DNA of 64,000 nt, from positions 14,470,892 to 14,534,891 of the forward strand of contig OX421964.1 of NCBI GenBank assembly GCA_949128115.1. Reading direction: 5' to 3'. Positions 11,265 through 22,980 of the stretch are shown one piece after another; position 1 is the first letter of the stretch, and each line of letters begins with the position of its first letter. A program made the translations under genes and the position numbers. The stretch comes from Anaspis maculata (Eukaryota; Arthropoda; Insecta; Coleoptera; Scraptiidae). A model generated the notes under the pieces. It ran no database searches and was not told the origin of the DNA. It saw nothing but the letters and a program-made list of their open reading frames with translations.

Positions 11265-14200
11265 ACCCGGTATGCCAACGATAATTGAAGACACAAGGGG
11301 CTCAATAGGGCTTGAAACGCTTCAATGTAGACTGGCGGGGCTCACTGGGGCTCCAAATGACACGAAGGGGCGCCCCGTAGAACTTTGACCAACACAAAGA
11401 CTAACAGGAGCTAACTAGAGCTTGGAACACATTGTAGAAAGGGGCTCAGCAAGGCTACAAATGCAACATGAAGACACCAGGGGGCCACATAGGGCTCTGA
11501 GAAACCTAACAAGGTACAAAGGAGGTTTCTAAGATTCCAGAAACATCAAAAAAATTAGAAGGGGGGCACTTAGACCGCAAACGATAATTGAAGACACAAG
11601 GGGCTCAATAGGGCTCCAAATGATACTTGAAGATAAAAAATGACTCAGCAGGGCTTGAAATGCTTTGATGTAGACACAAGGGAGGATAGGGCTCTGAAAA
11701 TCGGAAAAAGGCCTGATGGGGCTCACTGGGTTCCAAATGATACTTGAAGACACAAAGGGGACCCTGTAGGACTTCAACCAACACGTGACTCACAGGAGCT
11801 AACTGGAGCTTTCAAAATCTAAAGCAATGAAAAAGGGGACCGGCAGGGCTACAAATGAAACATGAAGACACAGGGCCCCTCGGTCACATAGGGTTCCGAG
11901 AAACCTAAGAAGGCACAAGGGAGCTTTCGAAAATTCCAAAAACTTCAGAGAAATCAGATGTGGGTCACCAAGGATGCCAACGATAATGATTGACGACACA
12001 AGGGGGCTCATTAGGACTCCAAACGATATTTGAAGATACAAAGGGGGCTTGACAGGACTTGAAAAGCTTCAATATAGACTTAAAGCAGGATAGAGCTTTG
12101 AGAATCGCAAGAAGGTTTGCCTGACTCACTAAGGTTCCAAACGACGCGTACATGACAACTTGACGCGGGACAACTTGACGCCAGGAATTTTAAAGCGGCC
12201 GACTTGACGCCAGGACAACTTGACGCGGGACAACTTGACGCCAGGAATTTTAAAGTAGCCGATAGCTGACTTAACGTCGGGACAACTTAACACCAGTTGG
12301 AGCTATAGGACCCCGAGTATTACATGCAGGCACAAAGGTGCTTACTGAAGTTACGAAAGCAAGGGGAAAACGCAAGGGGGCCCCGATAGACCTTCGAATA
12401 TCAAACAAAGGCACAAGAGTGCTTACTAAATGTAAATGGAAAAAATGCAAGGGAGCTCAGCAGGGGTTCAAACACCATTGATTATTGGAGACACAATGGG
12501 GTCCAGTGGGGCTATGAATAACACAACAAAAGAGAGATTTTTCGGCATATGAGGACACAAGCGGACCAAGTAGGGCTTTGAATACCAGACGAAAACACAA
12601 GTGTACTTTCTATTGCTTGAAAGCTCCCTGAGACACGGAAAATTGCAAGGGGGCTCATCAGGACTTCAAAAGACATTGAAGGCAAACACAAGAGGGTTCA
12701 TCGGGGCTCGAAATGACACAAAAAGACACGAGGGCTCATCGGGGCTCCAATTGACAAAGAAGAACTCAAGAGCTACAAAATCTGAGAAGACAGATTGTGG
12801 GTCCGTTTGATAAGACCAAAAGCAACATGAAGACACAATAAGGGGGCTAGTCAAGGCTTGAAGCGACACATCAAATTGTCCACGCATTAGATTGTCCTGG
12901 CGACAAGTTGTCCCGCGTCAGAATGGCCGGCGTCAAGCTGTCCTGCTTCGACCAACTTGACGCCGGACGATTTGCGCCAGGGATTTTGTAAGAACAGAGT
13001 AAGGAAACATTCGAAGAAAATGACAAAGCGGGACTCATCGGTAGTCGAAACGACACATAAAGACACAAGGGGGTTCACTGGGGCTCCGAATTACACAGCA
13101 GAACACAATGAAGGCCTCTAGATCTCCAAAACACAAGAAGACATGAGCGGGCTCGCTTAGACTTCCGAAAACCTTAAGAAAACATCAAAGGGTCCATTGG
13201 GGGCTCGAAACGACACAAAAGGGTACAATGGGGGCCAGTAAGGCTCCAAAGTAAAAAAAGATACAAAGGGGCTCGATAGTGTTCCGAAACTGCCAAGAAA
13301 ATACAAAGAGGTCATCGGGGCACAATACGGTACCTAAAGACAGAAGAGGGGCTCCGATTGACACAGCAAGACATAATGGGTCGCTAGAACTCCAAAACAT
13401 GAGAAAAGTGAGCATGAGGCATGAGCGTTTTCCGAAAACCACAGAAATCATGAGAGGGCTCATAATCAAAATGACACATGAAGACACAAAAAGGCCTATT
13501 GAAGCTCCGATTAACAAAGCAAAGGCATATCGGGGGCGCCCGAAAGGGCGCCATATAGGATTAGAAACGTAAGAAGATACAAGGGGGTTCATCAGGGTCT
13601 CACACAACATCACATGAAGACACGAGGAGGATTATCAGGTTTCAAAACGACAAAGACAAAGGGGGTCCGTTGCGGCATCTCCGATAAACGTAGCAAGACA
13701 CAACGAGAGCCGCTAGGATTCCACGATATGAGAAGACAAAATGGAGCTTATTGCGGGGCTGGAAGCGTCACCATAGACACATGGCCCAGATTGACCCAGC
13801 AAGAAAGAATTGGGGCCGGCAGGGTTCCAAAGCATAAGAAGATACAATAAGGGGGCTCGATAGAATTTAGAGCTTCACATGGAAACACAAGAAGGTCATC
13901 GAGGAGGTTATCAGGGTTCTTGAAAACACTATGGAAAAACAAAGTTTAAAACACAAGTAGGCATAAGGGGCTTGCTAGTTCCGAAAAACCACAGGAAAAC
14001 ACAAGGGGGCCAGTTGGGGGACAAAAAGACACAAACTGGTCAACTGGAGTCCCAGAATTATAATAACTCCTAGCGTCAAGTTGTCCCGCGTCAAGTTGGC
14101 TGGCGTCAAGTTGTCCTGCTTCGCAAACGACACTTGAAGGCACAATGGGGGGAGGGGGCAGTAGGATTTCGACCAACACAAGAAGACACAGGAGCTAACT

Positions 14201-14460
14201 GTAAAGCTTTGAAAACTAATGCAAGGTACAAAGGAGCTCAGCAGGGCTACAAATGCGACATGAAGACAAAGGGGCCTAATAGGGCTCTGAAGAACCGTCC
14301 AAGGCATAAGGACGAAGCAAATCTCCAGAAAATTTGAAGATACCCAAGGGGGTTTATCAAGATCCCAAACGATACTTGTAGAGACAAGGGGGCTCAGCAA
14401 GGCTTGAAGCGCTACGTAAAAACTCAGTGGGGGATAGGGCTCTGAATTTCACACTCACAT
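11265..14460. repeat. ~39-bp minisatellite filling the foldback element
   Basis: Repeated words are GACACAAGGGGGCTC, AGGGCTCCAAATGATAC and GAAGACACAA, with a unit of about 39 bp. Longer units recur at about 300-400 bp: GATAATTGAAGACACAAG at 11280 and again near 11582. Islands with a different repeat, GACAACTTGACGCGGG, lie at about 12148-12300 in plus orientation and at about 12880-12975 and 14068-14120 in minus orientation. The overlapping ORFs are not genes. Confidence 0.85.
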
Positions 14461-14474
14461 TGGGCCTCATTAGA

Positions 14475-14726
14475 GGTCCAAAGTTTCCGGCGAAGAATTG
14501 TCCGCGCGAAGAATTGTCGGCGAGTTGGGTGTCGGCAAGTTACCCTGTCGATGAGTTTTTCTGTCGATAAATTGTCCTGTCGGCGAGATGTCTTGTCGGC
14601 GAGATGTCTTGTCGGTGAGTTGTCTTGTCGGTGAGTTGTCCTGTCGGCGAGTTGTCTTGTCGATGAGTTGGGTGTCGGCAAGTTATCCTGTCGATGAGTT
14701 GAGTGTCGATAAGTTATACCAAACCC
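14475..14726 (-). repeat. Right inverted arm of the foldback element
   Basis: Reverse complement of the left arm, for example GAGTTGTCTTGTCGATGAG and GGGTGTCGGCAAGTTATCC. The outermost ~70 bp match the left end in the same order. The inner part is a different series of variants from the left arm, so the arms have evolved partly independently. Confidence 0.95.
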
Positions 14727-14880
14727 GTTTCAGTATGTGTTGACCGGGAGTTTGATGCCTGCTACGAATAATTATGGCAATTCAGCATGATTTTAAAAGT
14801 TGCTATATGATGAGCTACCCGATGTCAGCAAGTTTTTAAGGGTAGTTTAGCGACAAAAATAATTAGCACCAAGGCTCAAT
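14727..14880 (+). repeat. ~290-bp tandem repeat, right part
   Basis: Resumes the array cut at 10424: GTTTCAGTATGTGTTGACCG, then GCCTGCTACGAATAATTATGG and GTCAGCAAGTTTTTAAGGG, in the order seen in the left units. Confidence 0.85.
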
Positions 14881-15459
14881 TAATATAAGACGAGATTAGT
14901 GAAATTTCTTTTAGTCAGTACTCGTTGGTAAATAATAGAAATTCTGGTTTCTCAAAAGAGAATGATCCAATGATTGATAAACTAAAGATTTTATGCATTT
15001 CCCATGGTCAACCTTCTAGGATTTGCCAGATTGAAATACATTTGATCTCGTATTAGCGTTAATTGCGTATTATTTTTTTTGTGCAACCCAGGGTATATCG
15101 CTTACAAATTGGTGTTAGCTGCTTTCTTTTCACCACAAAATTCACTGATATGATCTAAGTTAGAGAGAAAAAAAGCGAGGAATTACATGCGCGAAAGTGA
15201 GATACCACCAACAACTTAGGTCAGAATACTTAGTTTAGGTTGTAAAAGGAAAGCACGTCATGTTTATCAGTCAAACTGTCAAAAACTACCCTATGTCATC
15301 TGGATTTGAAAGGGTAGTCAACCACTGGTAGATCTATCTTACGGAATTAATTTTTGGTAAATTCTAACTGATTGATCAAGACAAACCCTTCAAAATTTGA
15401 GGGAAATGGATTTGTCATCTCAATTATTATACATATTTCAAGAAACCGCAGAGTTTATG
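14881..15459. other. AT-rich DNA, nothing recognised
   Basis: No gene, repeat unit or RNA gene was seen. Confidence 0.4.
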
Positions 15460-16246
15460 CAGGGTTATTCAAAAGTCCGGAAAAAAATTCATAATTCTAA
15501 TCTAGACATTGTCAGGGCACTTTTTCAAGGGGAATCCAAATCTGCCAAAATCTTTATTTTAGCTTTCAAAGCAACCGAGATACGACATTCAACTTTTTTC
15601 TCTAATGGGCGCCATATTGGATTTTGATATTTTTGAATACGGTATTCTTATCTGGTCAGAACGATGTGCCACATGTCATTGTTGAATAAATGGTTGACAT
15701 TTACGTTTTTTTTTATTGTCGATGCTGATTCTGTTTCCAAAGCACTCTTTGAAAAATTTAAAAATTTTTTTGCTCTAAAGCATAAATTCAACAGTGGCAT
15801 GTGACACATCGTTGTAACCAGAAAATAAAATTGTATTCAAAAATGTCAAAATCCAATATGGCGCCCATAAGAGAAAAAAAAGTTGAATGTCATATATCGG
15901 TTGTTTTGAAAGCTAGAATGGAGATTTTGGCAACATTGAACTCCCCTTGAAAAAGTGCCTTCACAATGTCTTAATTAGAAAAGGCTACCTTCAACCGTTT
16001 TTCAAATAAAAAATAAAAACAAAAATTACAAATTTCTGTTTTTTCTCGATATCTCGAAAACTAAAATTGACAAGAAAAATATCTTCTTGGATCATTGATC
16101 GTCATGAAAATTCGCAACTTTTTTCTAATTTAACCGACTCTGTATCTCTAAAGATAAGCGAGATACCCATGCTTAGCTTCGAAAAACGGACACCCTGAAC
16201 ATGGAAAAAAATTATGAATTTTATTCTGGACTTTCGAATAACCCTG
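15460..16246. mobile_element. 787-bp palindromic MITE with CAGGGTTATTC ends
   Basis: Ends are inverted: CAGGGTTATTCAAAAGTCCG on the left and the complement of CAGGGTTATTCGAAAGTCCA on the right. Internal arms are also complementary: TGGGCGCCATATTGGATTTTG (left) matches CAAAATCCAATATGGCGCCC (right), and the ACATGTCATTGTTGAA region matches TTCAACAGTGGCATGTGA. TA follows the right end, but the left flank is TG. Noncoding; Tc1/mariner type by its ends. Confidence 0.75.
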
Positions 16247-16248
16247 TA

Positions 16249-18190
16249 CGGACGAACCAGTTGAAAATATTCGAAAAAGAAATCCTGTAACCATTTGATT
16301 ATTAGCTTGATCAATTTTTATGATATCTAGCATCAAGAAGTATATTTATCAGGTGCATTACTACAACTAAATACAATTTTTAAAGCTGTCTTGTTAAGAA
16401 GTATGCACGCATTTCAGTTTTATGAAAGTACGTATACGGCCGTCCAAACAGGTTTCTTTCCAGCTGAATTTTTTCGGATTTCGGTAGACTTGACTTTATC
16501 CAGCGTTATATCATTTTAAATTAAGAATAACGGTGATGTGTGCGAGCGAGCGGCGGGTCGCTTTTTTTTCTTCAGTTTTCAGCACACGCCGTTCCATTCA
16601 AGTTTTGCCGAAATGCGGGTCGAAGGACGAGTTTGAGGTTTCAACACTTCTTGCAAGATTTTGCAGCAGACTAAACAAGAAAGTCACGTCTCTTTATGAC
16701 ATGAAGCGAGCCGTGCTGTACCTAGCTGTCATATATAAAAGTTTAATGTTCTCTCCGGTTTTATTCACACATACCTGTGAGCAAACAGTAGTCGAGCGCT
16801 GTCACCGTTTTGCCGGCCGTACAGCTATCCATAACAAGCCGTAAATAACAGAACAATAGATGATAAATAAGAAGGTTGAGAAATTTCGATTGGGATTAAA
16901 ACTGACGTCCGCGATCTTGTCCTCAAATTGGCGTTTGATTCAGTAAGCGAAGAATTTCTCACAAAGCTTCTTCAGTGCAGCTAATTCTGTTCTGATACTC
17001 TAGTATTATACCTAACTAAGTACCCAAAGTAAACCAACACCAATATCCCATCAAGTGATGGAATATTAAAAAAAATAAAATAATGAATTGATTTAAATAT
17101 GAACCACAGGTATTCCCGAATGTAATTAGGCTAATATTTCAAATTATGATAACAAGTACGAGGTTCCTTGTTCCTTGCTTTTTCCCAACTTACCACACAG
17201 GTCTTTATTAAATCTCGATCGCCATACTACCAAGTTTTAGGCAACCAGCTGTAGACCTTGAGTTGGAGAAAAGTCCGGAAATCGAGAACCCCGTTTGCCA
17301 AGATGTATAACTGGCTGCCTAAAAACTAAGTCAGGTCAGGTCAAACCAAGTCACGTGGTTCTGATATGTCGTTATGAAGGTGGCTGGAAGCAGGTGACAA
17401 CTCGAGCAATCCAAAAACCAGATTTGTTCGAACTCTTGAAGCTCAGCAGCACTATGCTGACCAACACTAAATGTTCCTGCAGGTTACTTTAGTTCTCATC
17501 AAGAAAACAAGTCTAAGAATGAACAAACGCAATTGGAGCATTACAGGATTTGAAAGAAAATAAATACACCCGATATACTTGATTCTAATAGAGACTCAAT
17601 TGCTTGAGCTTGGATGCTGGAATCATGATAAGTATGCTAAGAGCTCAAAGCTACTAGCTTTTTGTGGAATTGAAGAAAGATGTCCGAAAAGTTATGCCCG
17701 CAACGGTACATGGAATTTTAGAAAGAAAAAAAAAACGAGACACCTACAAACCCAACCATCGTAACACTTTTTTCTGTCTCTTCCACTTTATGACTTTTCA
17801 AATGACGGACATTAAAAGCTCGGCCAAAACTAATTTGCGCTCAGACTGCTTTGCATGTTTTCGAGGAGGTCTGAGACCGCTCGTGAAATTTTACTGCCAC
17901 AGCCGAAGTGTGTCTGTCGTAAAAAATGGGATTGTCTGAAGTTCGTGTTTTGCAAAACTGGAAAGATCACCGGAAGGCCGTTTTTAATCGTCGTCACAAG
18001 CATTCGTTAGAAAACTACACCTAACGGTCTCCAGTAGAACAGCGGCAACCAGTTGTACATTAAACACTGTTTTTTGTTTCTCAAAAGTGAAAGAAAAATT
18101 AATATGTTAGGATATGTAGCGACCTTGTTACCATTACTCGACATATCTTATAAAAATGTCGTGAATCTTGCATCTACTTTCTCTCAGGAA
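16249..18190. other. Non-satellite DNA with one hairpin-like repeat
   Basis: No gene was confidently identified. An inverted repeat lies at about 17229-17330 (AAGTTTTAGGCAACCAG and CTGGCTGCCTAAAAACT). Short ORFs (for example 16533-16844 and 17664-17939) match no family I recognise. Confidence 0.35.
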
Positions 18191-18534
18191 CGATTCGATT
18201 AAAAATATATGTCTTTAATCAAGTTTATAATCAATTCTATAGAAAAGTAGATGAGAACAAATTCGTGACAATTACTCAAGCCAATCCAGAAAGCTTGCAC
18301 GTGAAGAAATTTTTGATTCCGCCCCCGTATTGTTTCCTGTTTAGAGCGAGCCCAGCATTGTTAAAAGAGCCTGCAAAAGTGTTCGGCGATGAACTGAAAC
18401 AAGAAGGCTCTGAAATAATCATTGCCTCCTATAAGTATCAAACTGCTAAGCTAACCAGAGCCCGAACAATTCATTATGAAAATTTTTTCAACTCTGTAGT
18501 AGAGTTGCGCCGAAATAATCTACTTTGTGGATAG
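18191..18534 (+). CDS. Possible terminal exon of an unidentified protein
   Basis: An open frame of about 114 codons ends at the TAG at 18532-18534. It is preceded by a good acceptor-like tract, ACTTTCTCTCAG, ending at 18190. The predicted residues look protein-like rather than repeat-derived, with segments such as VFNQVYNQFYRKVDENKFV and KFLIPPPYCFLFRASPA. I do not recognise the family. No matching upstream exon was found, and satellite DNA begins a few bases after the stop. It could be a gene remnant or a transposon fragment. Confidence 0.3.
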
Positions 18535-19927
18535 ATTTTCTCTTAATTTATCAACTCAATAATTAGAACTGTGCTAAATCTTCAACTATCTTGCGATAAT
18601 TCCATGAAAGTTCAATTTTATATTGAAAATCTCGCTAAACTCATCAATTTTATAGTGGGAATTTTGGTCAAGTAGCCCAACATATAGCGAAAATATCTTT
18701 AAAGAAATCAATTTTATATCGAGGACTGTGTTGTATTCATCCATTCTGTAGCGAAAATTGTGCTAAATTCATCAAGTTCGTACTGATAGCTTCGCTCCAA
18801 ATCTTGACTTTGTGATAAGAACTCCTTTAAATTCTTCAACTTTATAGCTACAGTTTTCTAAATTCATCAGTTTTTATAGTATTTTTTTTCTAAGTTATCA
18901 ACGTTGTAGCGTGACTTCTTCGAAATTCATCCCTCAATATTTTAAGCGATAATTGTGCCAAACTCGTTGAATTTGTAGTGAAACTTCTGCCTAACTAACC
19001 AACTTTCTAGTGAGAATTTCTCTAAATTCATCAACTGCATAGCTAGAATGTGCTGAATTCATCAACTATGTTGCGAGAATTTCGCTGAATTCATCAACTT
19101 TATAGTGAGAAATTTGCTTCGGTCACTAACTTTATAGCGGGAATGTCTCTATTTTTTTTTTAATTTTATAGCGATCATTGCGCTCAATTTATCAACTTCT
19201 TAGTGAGAATTTCGCAAAATGTTTAATTCTATGGTACGAATCACGCTCAGATCATCGATGTTGTAAAAAGATTTTCTTCAAATTCATCACCTCATAGCGA
19301 TGATTGTGCACAATTTATTAACTCTGTAGTGAGAATTTCACCAAAATTATCAGCTTTGTAGAGAGAGTTTTTCTAAATTAATCAATTTGATAGCTATAAT
19401 TGGGCTTTTTCAACTATCTTGCCAAATTTCATTGAAAGTCTTCTTGTAAGAATCTCTCTAAATTTATCAACTGTATAGCTGGACTGTGCTAAATTCATCA
19501 ACTGTGTTGTGAGAATTTCGCTGAATTCGTCAACTTCATAGTGAAGATTTTGCTTGGATCATCAACTTTATTGCGAGAATGTTTCTAATTTTTTAAATTT
19601 CATACCGAGTTTATCAACTTCTTAGTGAGAATTTCGCAAAATACTCATTTCTATAATGAGAATCACGCTCAGATCAACGATTTCGTAGAAAGATTTTCTC
19701 CAAATTCATCACTTCATAGCGATAATTGTGTTAAATTTATCAACTTTGTAGTGAGAGTTTCGCCAAAATTATCAACTTTGCAAGGAGATTTTTTCTAAAT
19801 TCATCAATTTGATAGCTAGAATTGTGCTAAATTCTAAACTTTTTTCCAAAATTTCATCAAAGTCGTCAACTTCATATTGAGGATTTCGCTAAATTCATCA
19901 ACTTCGTAGTGAAAACTAAGTCGCTAA

Positions 19928-19992
19928 CTTTACAGCGATACGGGTCTTCCTATTGGCTGTCGTCATAGCAATTTGATAGTGAGCACGGTGAT
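19928..19992. mobile_element. Half copy of the 22829 palindromic MITE
   Basis: Matches only the right half of the element at 22829-22980 (CTTCCTATTGGCTGTCGTCA through ATAGAATCTAGCCG). It sits at the equivalent place in the duplicated satellite block, so the left half was lost from this copy or this junction rearranged. Confidence 0.6.
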
Positions 19993-20533
19993 TACCGTAA
20001 TCATTCCCTTATAGAATCTAGCCGAATGTCTCTAAAAAAAATCAATTTTACAGCAAGGATTGTGCTGAATTCATCAACTTCGTACTGATAGTTTCGCCAA
20101 ATTATTAAACTTTGTAATGAGAATTTCTTTGAATTAAAAACTGTATAGCTAGAATTGTGCTAAATTCATCAACTGTGTTGTGAGAGTTTCGCTGAATTCA
20201 TTAACTTTGTTTAAAGTCAGAATTTCGCTAAATTCATCAATTTCATAGTTAGAATAATGGTAAAGTAGCCATCTTTTAGCGACTATGTCCCTAAGAAAAC
20301 AATTTTATAGCGGACTGTTCTAAATTCATCAACTCCGTACTGATAGTTACGTCAAAATCGTCAAATTATCCAACTTTGTAATGAAAATTGCTTTAAATTC
20401 ATCAACTGTATCGCTAGAATTATGCTAAATTCATCACGTATGTTGCGACAATTTGCTGAGTTCATCAACTTTATAGTGAGAATCTTGCTTAAATCATCAA
20501 TTTCATAGCGAAAATGTTTCTAAATTATTCAAT

Positions 20534-20648
20534 GTGTGATCAAATGAATTCTTATTTTAGGTAGGCTGTGGCCTAGCCGGACGCAGCTTCGCACCCCTGC
20601 ATTTGACGAGACACAGCCTACCTAAAATAAGAATTCATTTGATCACAC
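20534..20648. mobile_element. 115-bp near-perfect palindromic MITE
   Basis: About 36 bp on each side are perfectly complementary, from GTGTGATCAAATGAATTC through TAGGTAGGCTGTG and back. A ~40-bp unpaired centre separates them. It is inserted in the ~30-bp satellite. The arm core GTAGGCTGTG is shared with 4089-4173. Confidence 0.85.
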
Positions 20649-22828
20649 GATAGTAAGGATTCCGTCAGCTTTATACTATGTAGCGAATATTTCAAATTCA
20701 TCTAGTCTATAGTGATAATGTCGTTAAATTCATCATGGGAAAAATTCCGCCGAAGGTGTCAACTTTGTAGCAATAAATTTGCTGAATCATCAACTTGATA
20801 ACGAGAATTACGCTGAATTAATCAACTTTGTAGTTGAAATTTCACTTAAGCCTTCGGCACCTGCGCCGGTCCGTTCTTGACTAGTCTTTCTGAATTCATC
20901 AATTTTATAGTTTTTTTTTTTGAAGTTAACGACGTTGTAGCGAGATTTCCTTAAAATTCATCAAATATTTCAAGGGTCAATCAAGTATACTCAACTTGTT
21001 GAATTTTTAGTGAAACTTTTATCAAACTGATCAACTTTCTAGGAAGATTTTCTCTAAATTCATCTACTGTATAGCTGAACTGTGCTAAATTCATCAATTT
21101 TGCTGAACTCATCAATTTTATAGTGAGAATTCCGCTAAGTCATCAAGTCATCATTTTTATAGCGACTTAGCGAGAATATCTCTCAATTTTTTTTAATTTT
21201 ATAGCAATGCGCTCAATTCATCAACTTTTTAGTGAGAATTTAGCAAAATATTCAATTCTATGGTGAGAATCACGCTTAGATCATCGATTTTATAGAAAAG
21301 TTTTCTCCAGATTCATGACTTCATAGCGATAATTTTGCTAATTTTATCAACTTTGTAGTGAAAGTTTCGTTAAAATAATCAGCTTTGTAGATAGTATTTT
21401 TTAAATTGATCAATTTGATAGCTAGAATTGTGCTAAATCTTCAACTATCCTGCGATAATTCCATGAAAGTTCAATTTTATAGTGAAAATCTCGCTAAATT
21501 CGTAAATTTTATTGTGGGAATTTTGATCAAGTAGCCCAACATATAGCGATAATGTCTTTAAAGAAATCAATTTTATATCGAGGACTGTGTTGTATTCATC
21601 CATTCTGTAGCGAAAATTGTGCTAAATTCATCAAGTTCGTACTGATAGCTTCGCTCCAAATCTTGACTTTGTGATAAGAACTCCTTTAAATTCTTCAACT
21701 TTATAGCTACAGTTTTCTAAATTCATCAGTTTTTATAGTATTTTTTTTTTCTAAGTTATCAACATTGTAGCGTGACTTCTTCAAAATTCATCCCTCAATA
21801 TTTTAAGCGATAATTGTGCCAAACTCGTTGAATTTGTAGTGAAACTTCTGCCTAACTAACCAACTTTCTAGTGAGAATTTCTCTAAATTCATCAACTGCA
21901 TAGCTAGAATGTGCTGAATCCATCAACTATGTTGCAAGAATTTCGCTGAATTCATCAACTTTATAGTGAGAAATTTGCTTCGGTCACTAACTTTATAGCG
22001 GGAATGTCTCTATTTTTTTTTTAATTTTATAGCGATCATTGCGCTCAATTTATCAACTTCTTAGTGAGAATTTCGCAAAATGTTCAATTCTATGGTAAGG
22101 ATCACGCTCAGATCATCGATGTTGTAAAAAGATTTTCTTCAAATTCATCACCTCATAGTGATAATTGTGCTCAATTTATTAACTCTGTAGTGAGAATTTC
22201 ACCAAAATAATCAGCTTTGTAGAGAGAATTTTTCTAAATCCATCAATTTGATAGCTATAATTGTGCTTTTTCAACTATCTCGCCAAATTTCATTGAAAGT
22301 CTTCTAGTAAGAATCTCTCTAAATTTATCAACTGTATAGCTGGACTGTGCTAAATTCATCAACTGTGTTGTGAGAATTTCGCTGAATTCGTCAACTTTAT
22401 AGTGAAGATTTTGCTTAGATCATCAACTTTATTGCGAGAATGTTTCTAATTTTTTAAATTTCATTCCGAGCAATTTATCAACTTCTTAGTGAGAATTTCG
22501 CAAAATATTCATTTCTAGGATGAGAATCACGCTCAGATCAACGATTTCGTAGAAAGATTTTCTCCAAATTCATCACTTCACGGCGATAATTGTGTTAAAT
22601 TTATCAACTTTGTAGTGATGGTTTCGCCAAAATTATCAACTTTGTAAGGAGAATTTTTCAAAATTCATCAATTTGATAGCTAACATTGTGCTAAATTCTA
22701 AACTTTCTTTCCAAAATTTCATAAAAGTCGTCAACTTCATATTGAGGATTTCGCTAAATTCATAGTGACTTTATTTATAGTGACAATTCAACTTCATAGT
22801 GAAAACAAGTCGCTAACTTTACAGCGAT

Positions 22829-22980
22829 AATTGGCCTGATTCTATGAGGGAATGGTTATTGTAATCACCGTGCTTACGCTGAAATTGCTAGGGCAACGGG
22901 CCTTCCTATTGGCTGTCGTCATAGCAATTTGATAGTGAGCACGGTGATTACCGTAATCATTCCCTTATAGAATCTAGCCG
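22829..22980. mobile_element. ~150-bp palindromic MITE
   Basis: Arms GGCCTGATTCTATGAGGGAA and TTCCCTTATAGAATCTAGCC are complementary, as are GTAATCACCGTGCTTACGCT and AGTGAGCACGGTGATTAC. It lies in the satellite. A half copy is at 19928-19992. Confidence 0.75.

Larger units (their letters stand above)
10425..14726. mobile_element. 4.3-kb non-autonomous MULE/foldback element
   Basis: The element starts GGGAGTCGGACAACTC and ends ...ACCAAACCC. It is flanked by a perfect 9-bp duplication, GTTTCAGTA (10416-10424 and 14727-14735), inside a ~290-bp satellite unit that continues on both sides. Long inverted ends are made of short tandem repeats (left about 10425-10775, right about 14475-14726). Nine-bp duplications and long GG-starting inverted repeats fit Mutator-like elements, and inverted repeats made of subrepeats are the hallmark of foldback elements. 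No transposase ORF is present. The interior is a unique stretch (10790-11260) plus minisatellite. Confidence 0.85.

Noticed and set aside
11529..14681. Many 60-140-codon ORFs on both strands
   Set aside because: All lie in the 39-bp minisatellite or arm repeats and overlap in several frames, as expected from repeats poor in stops.
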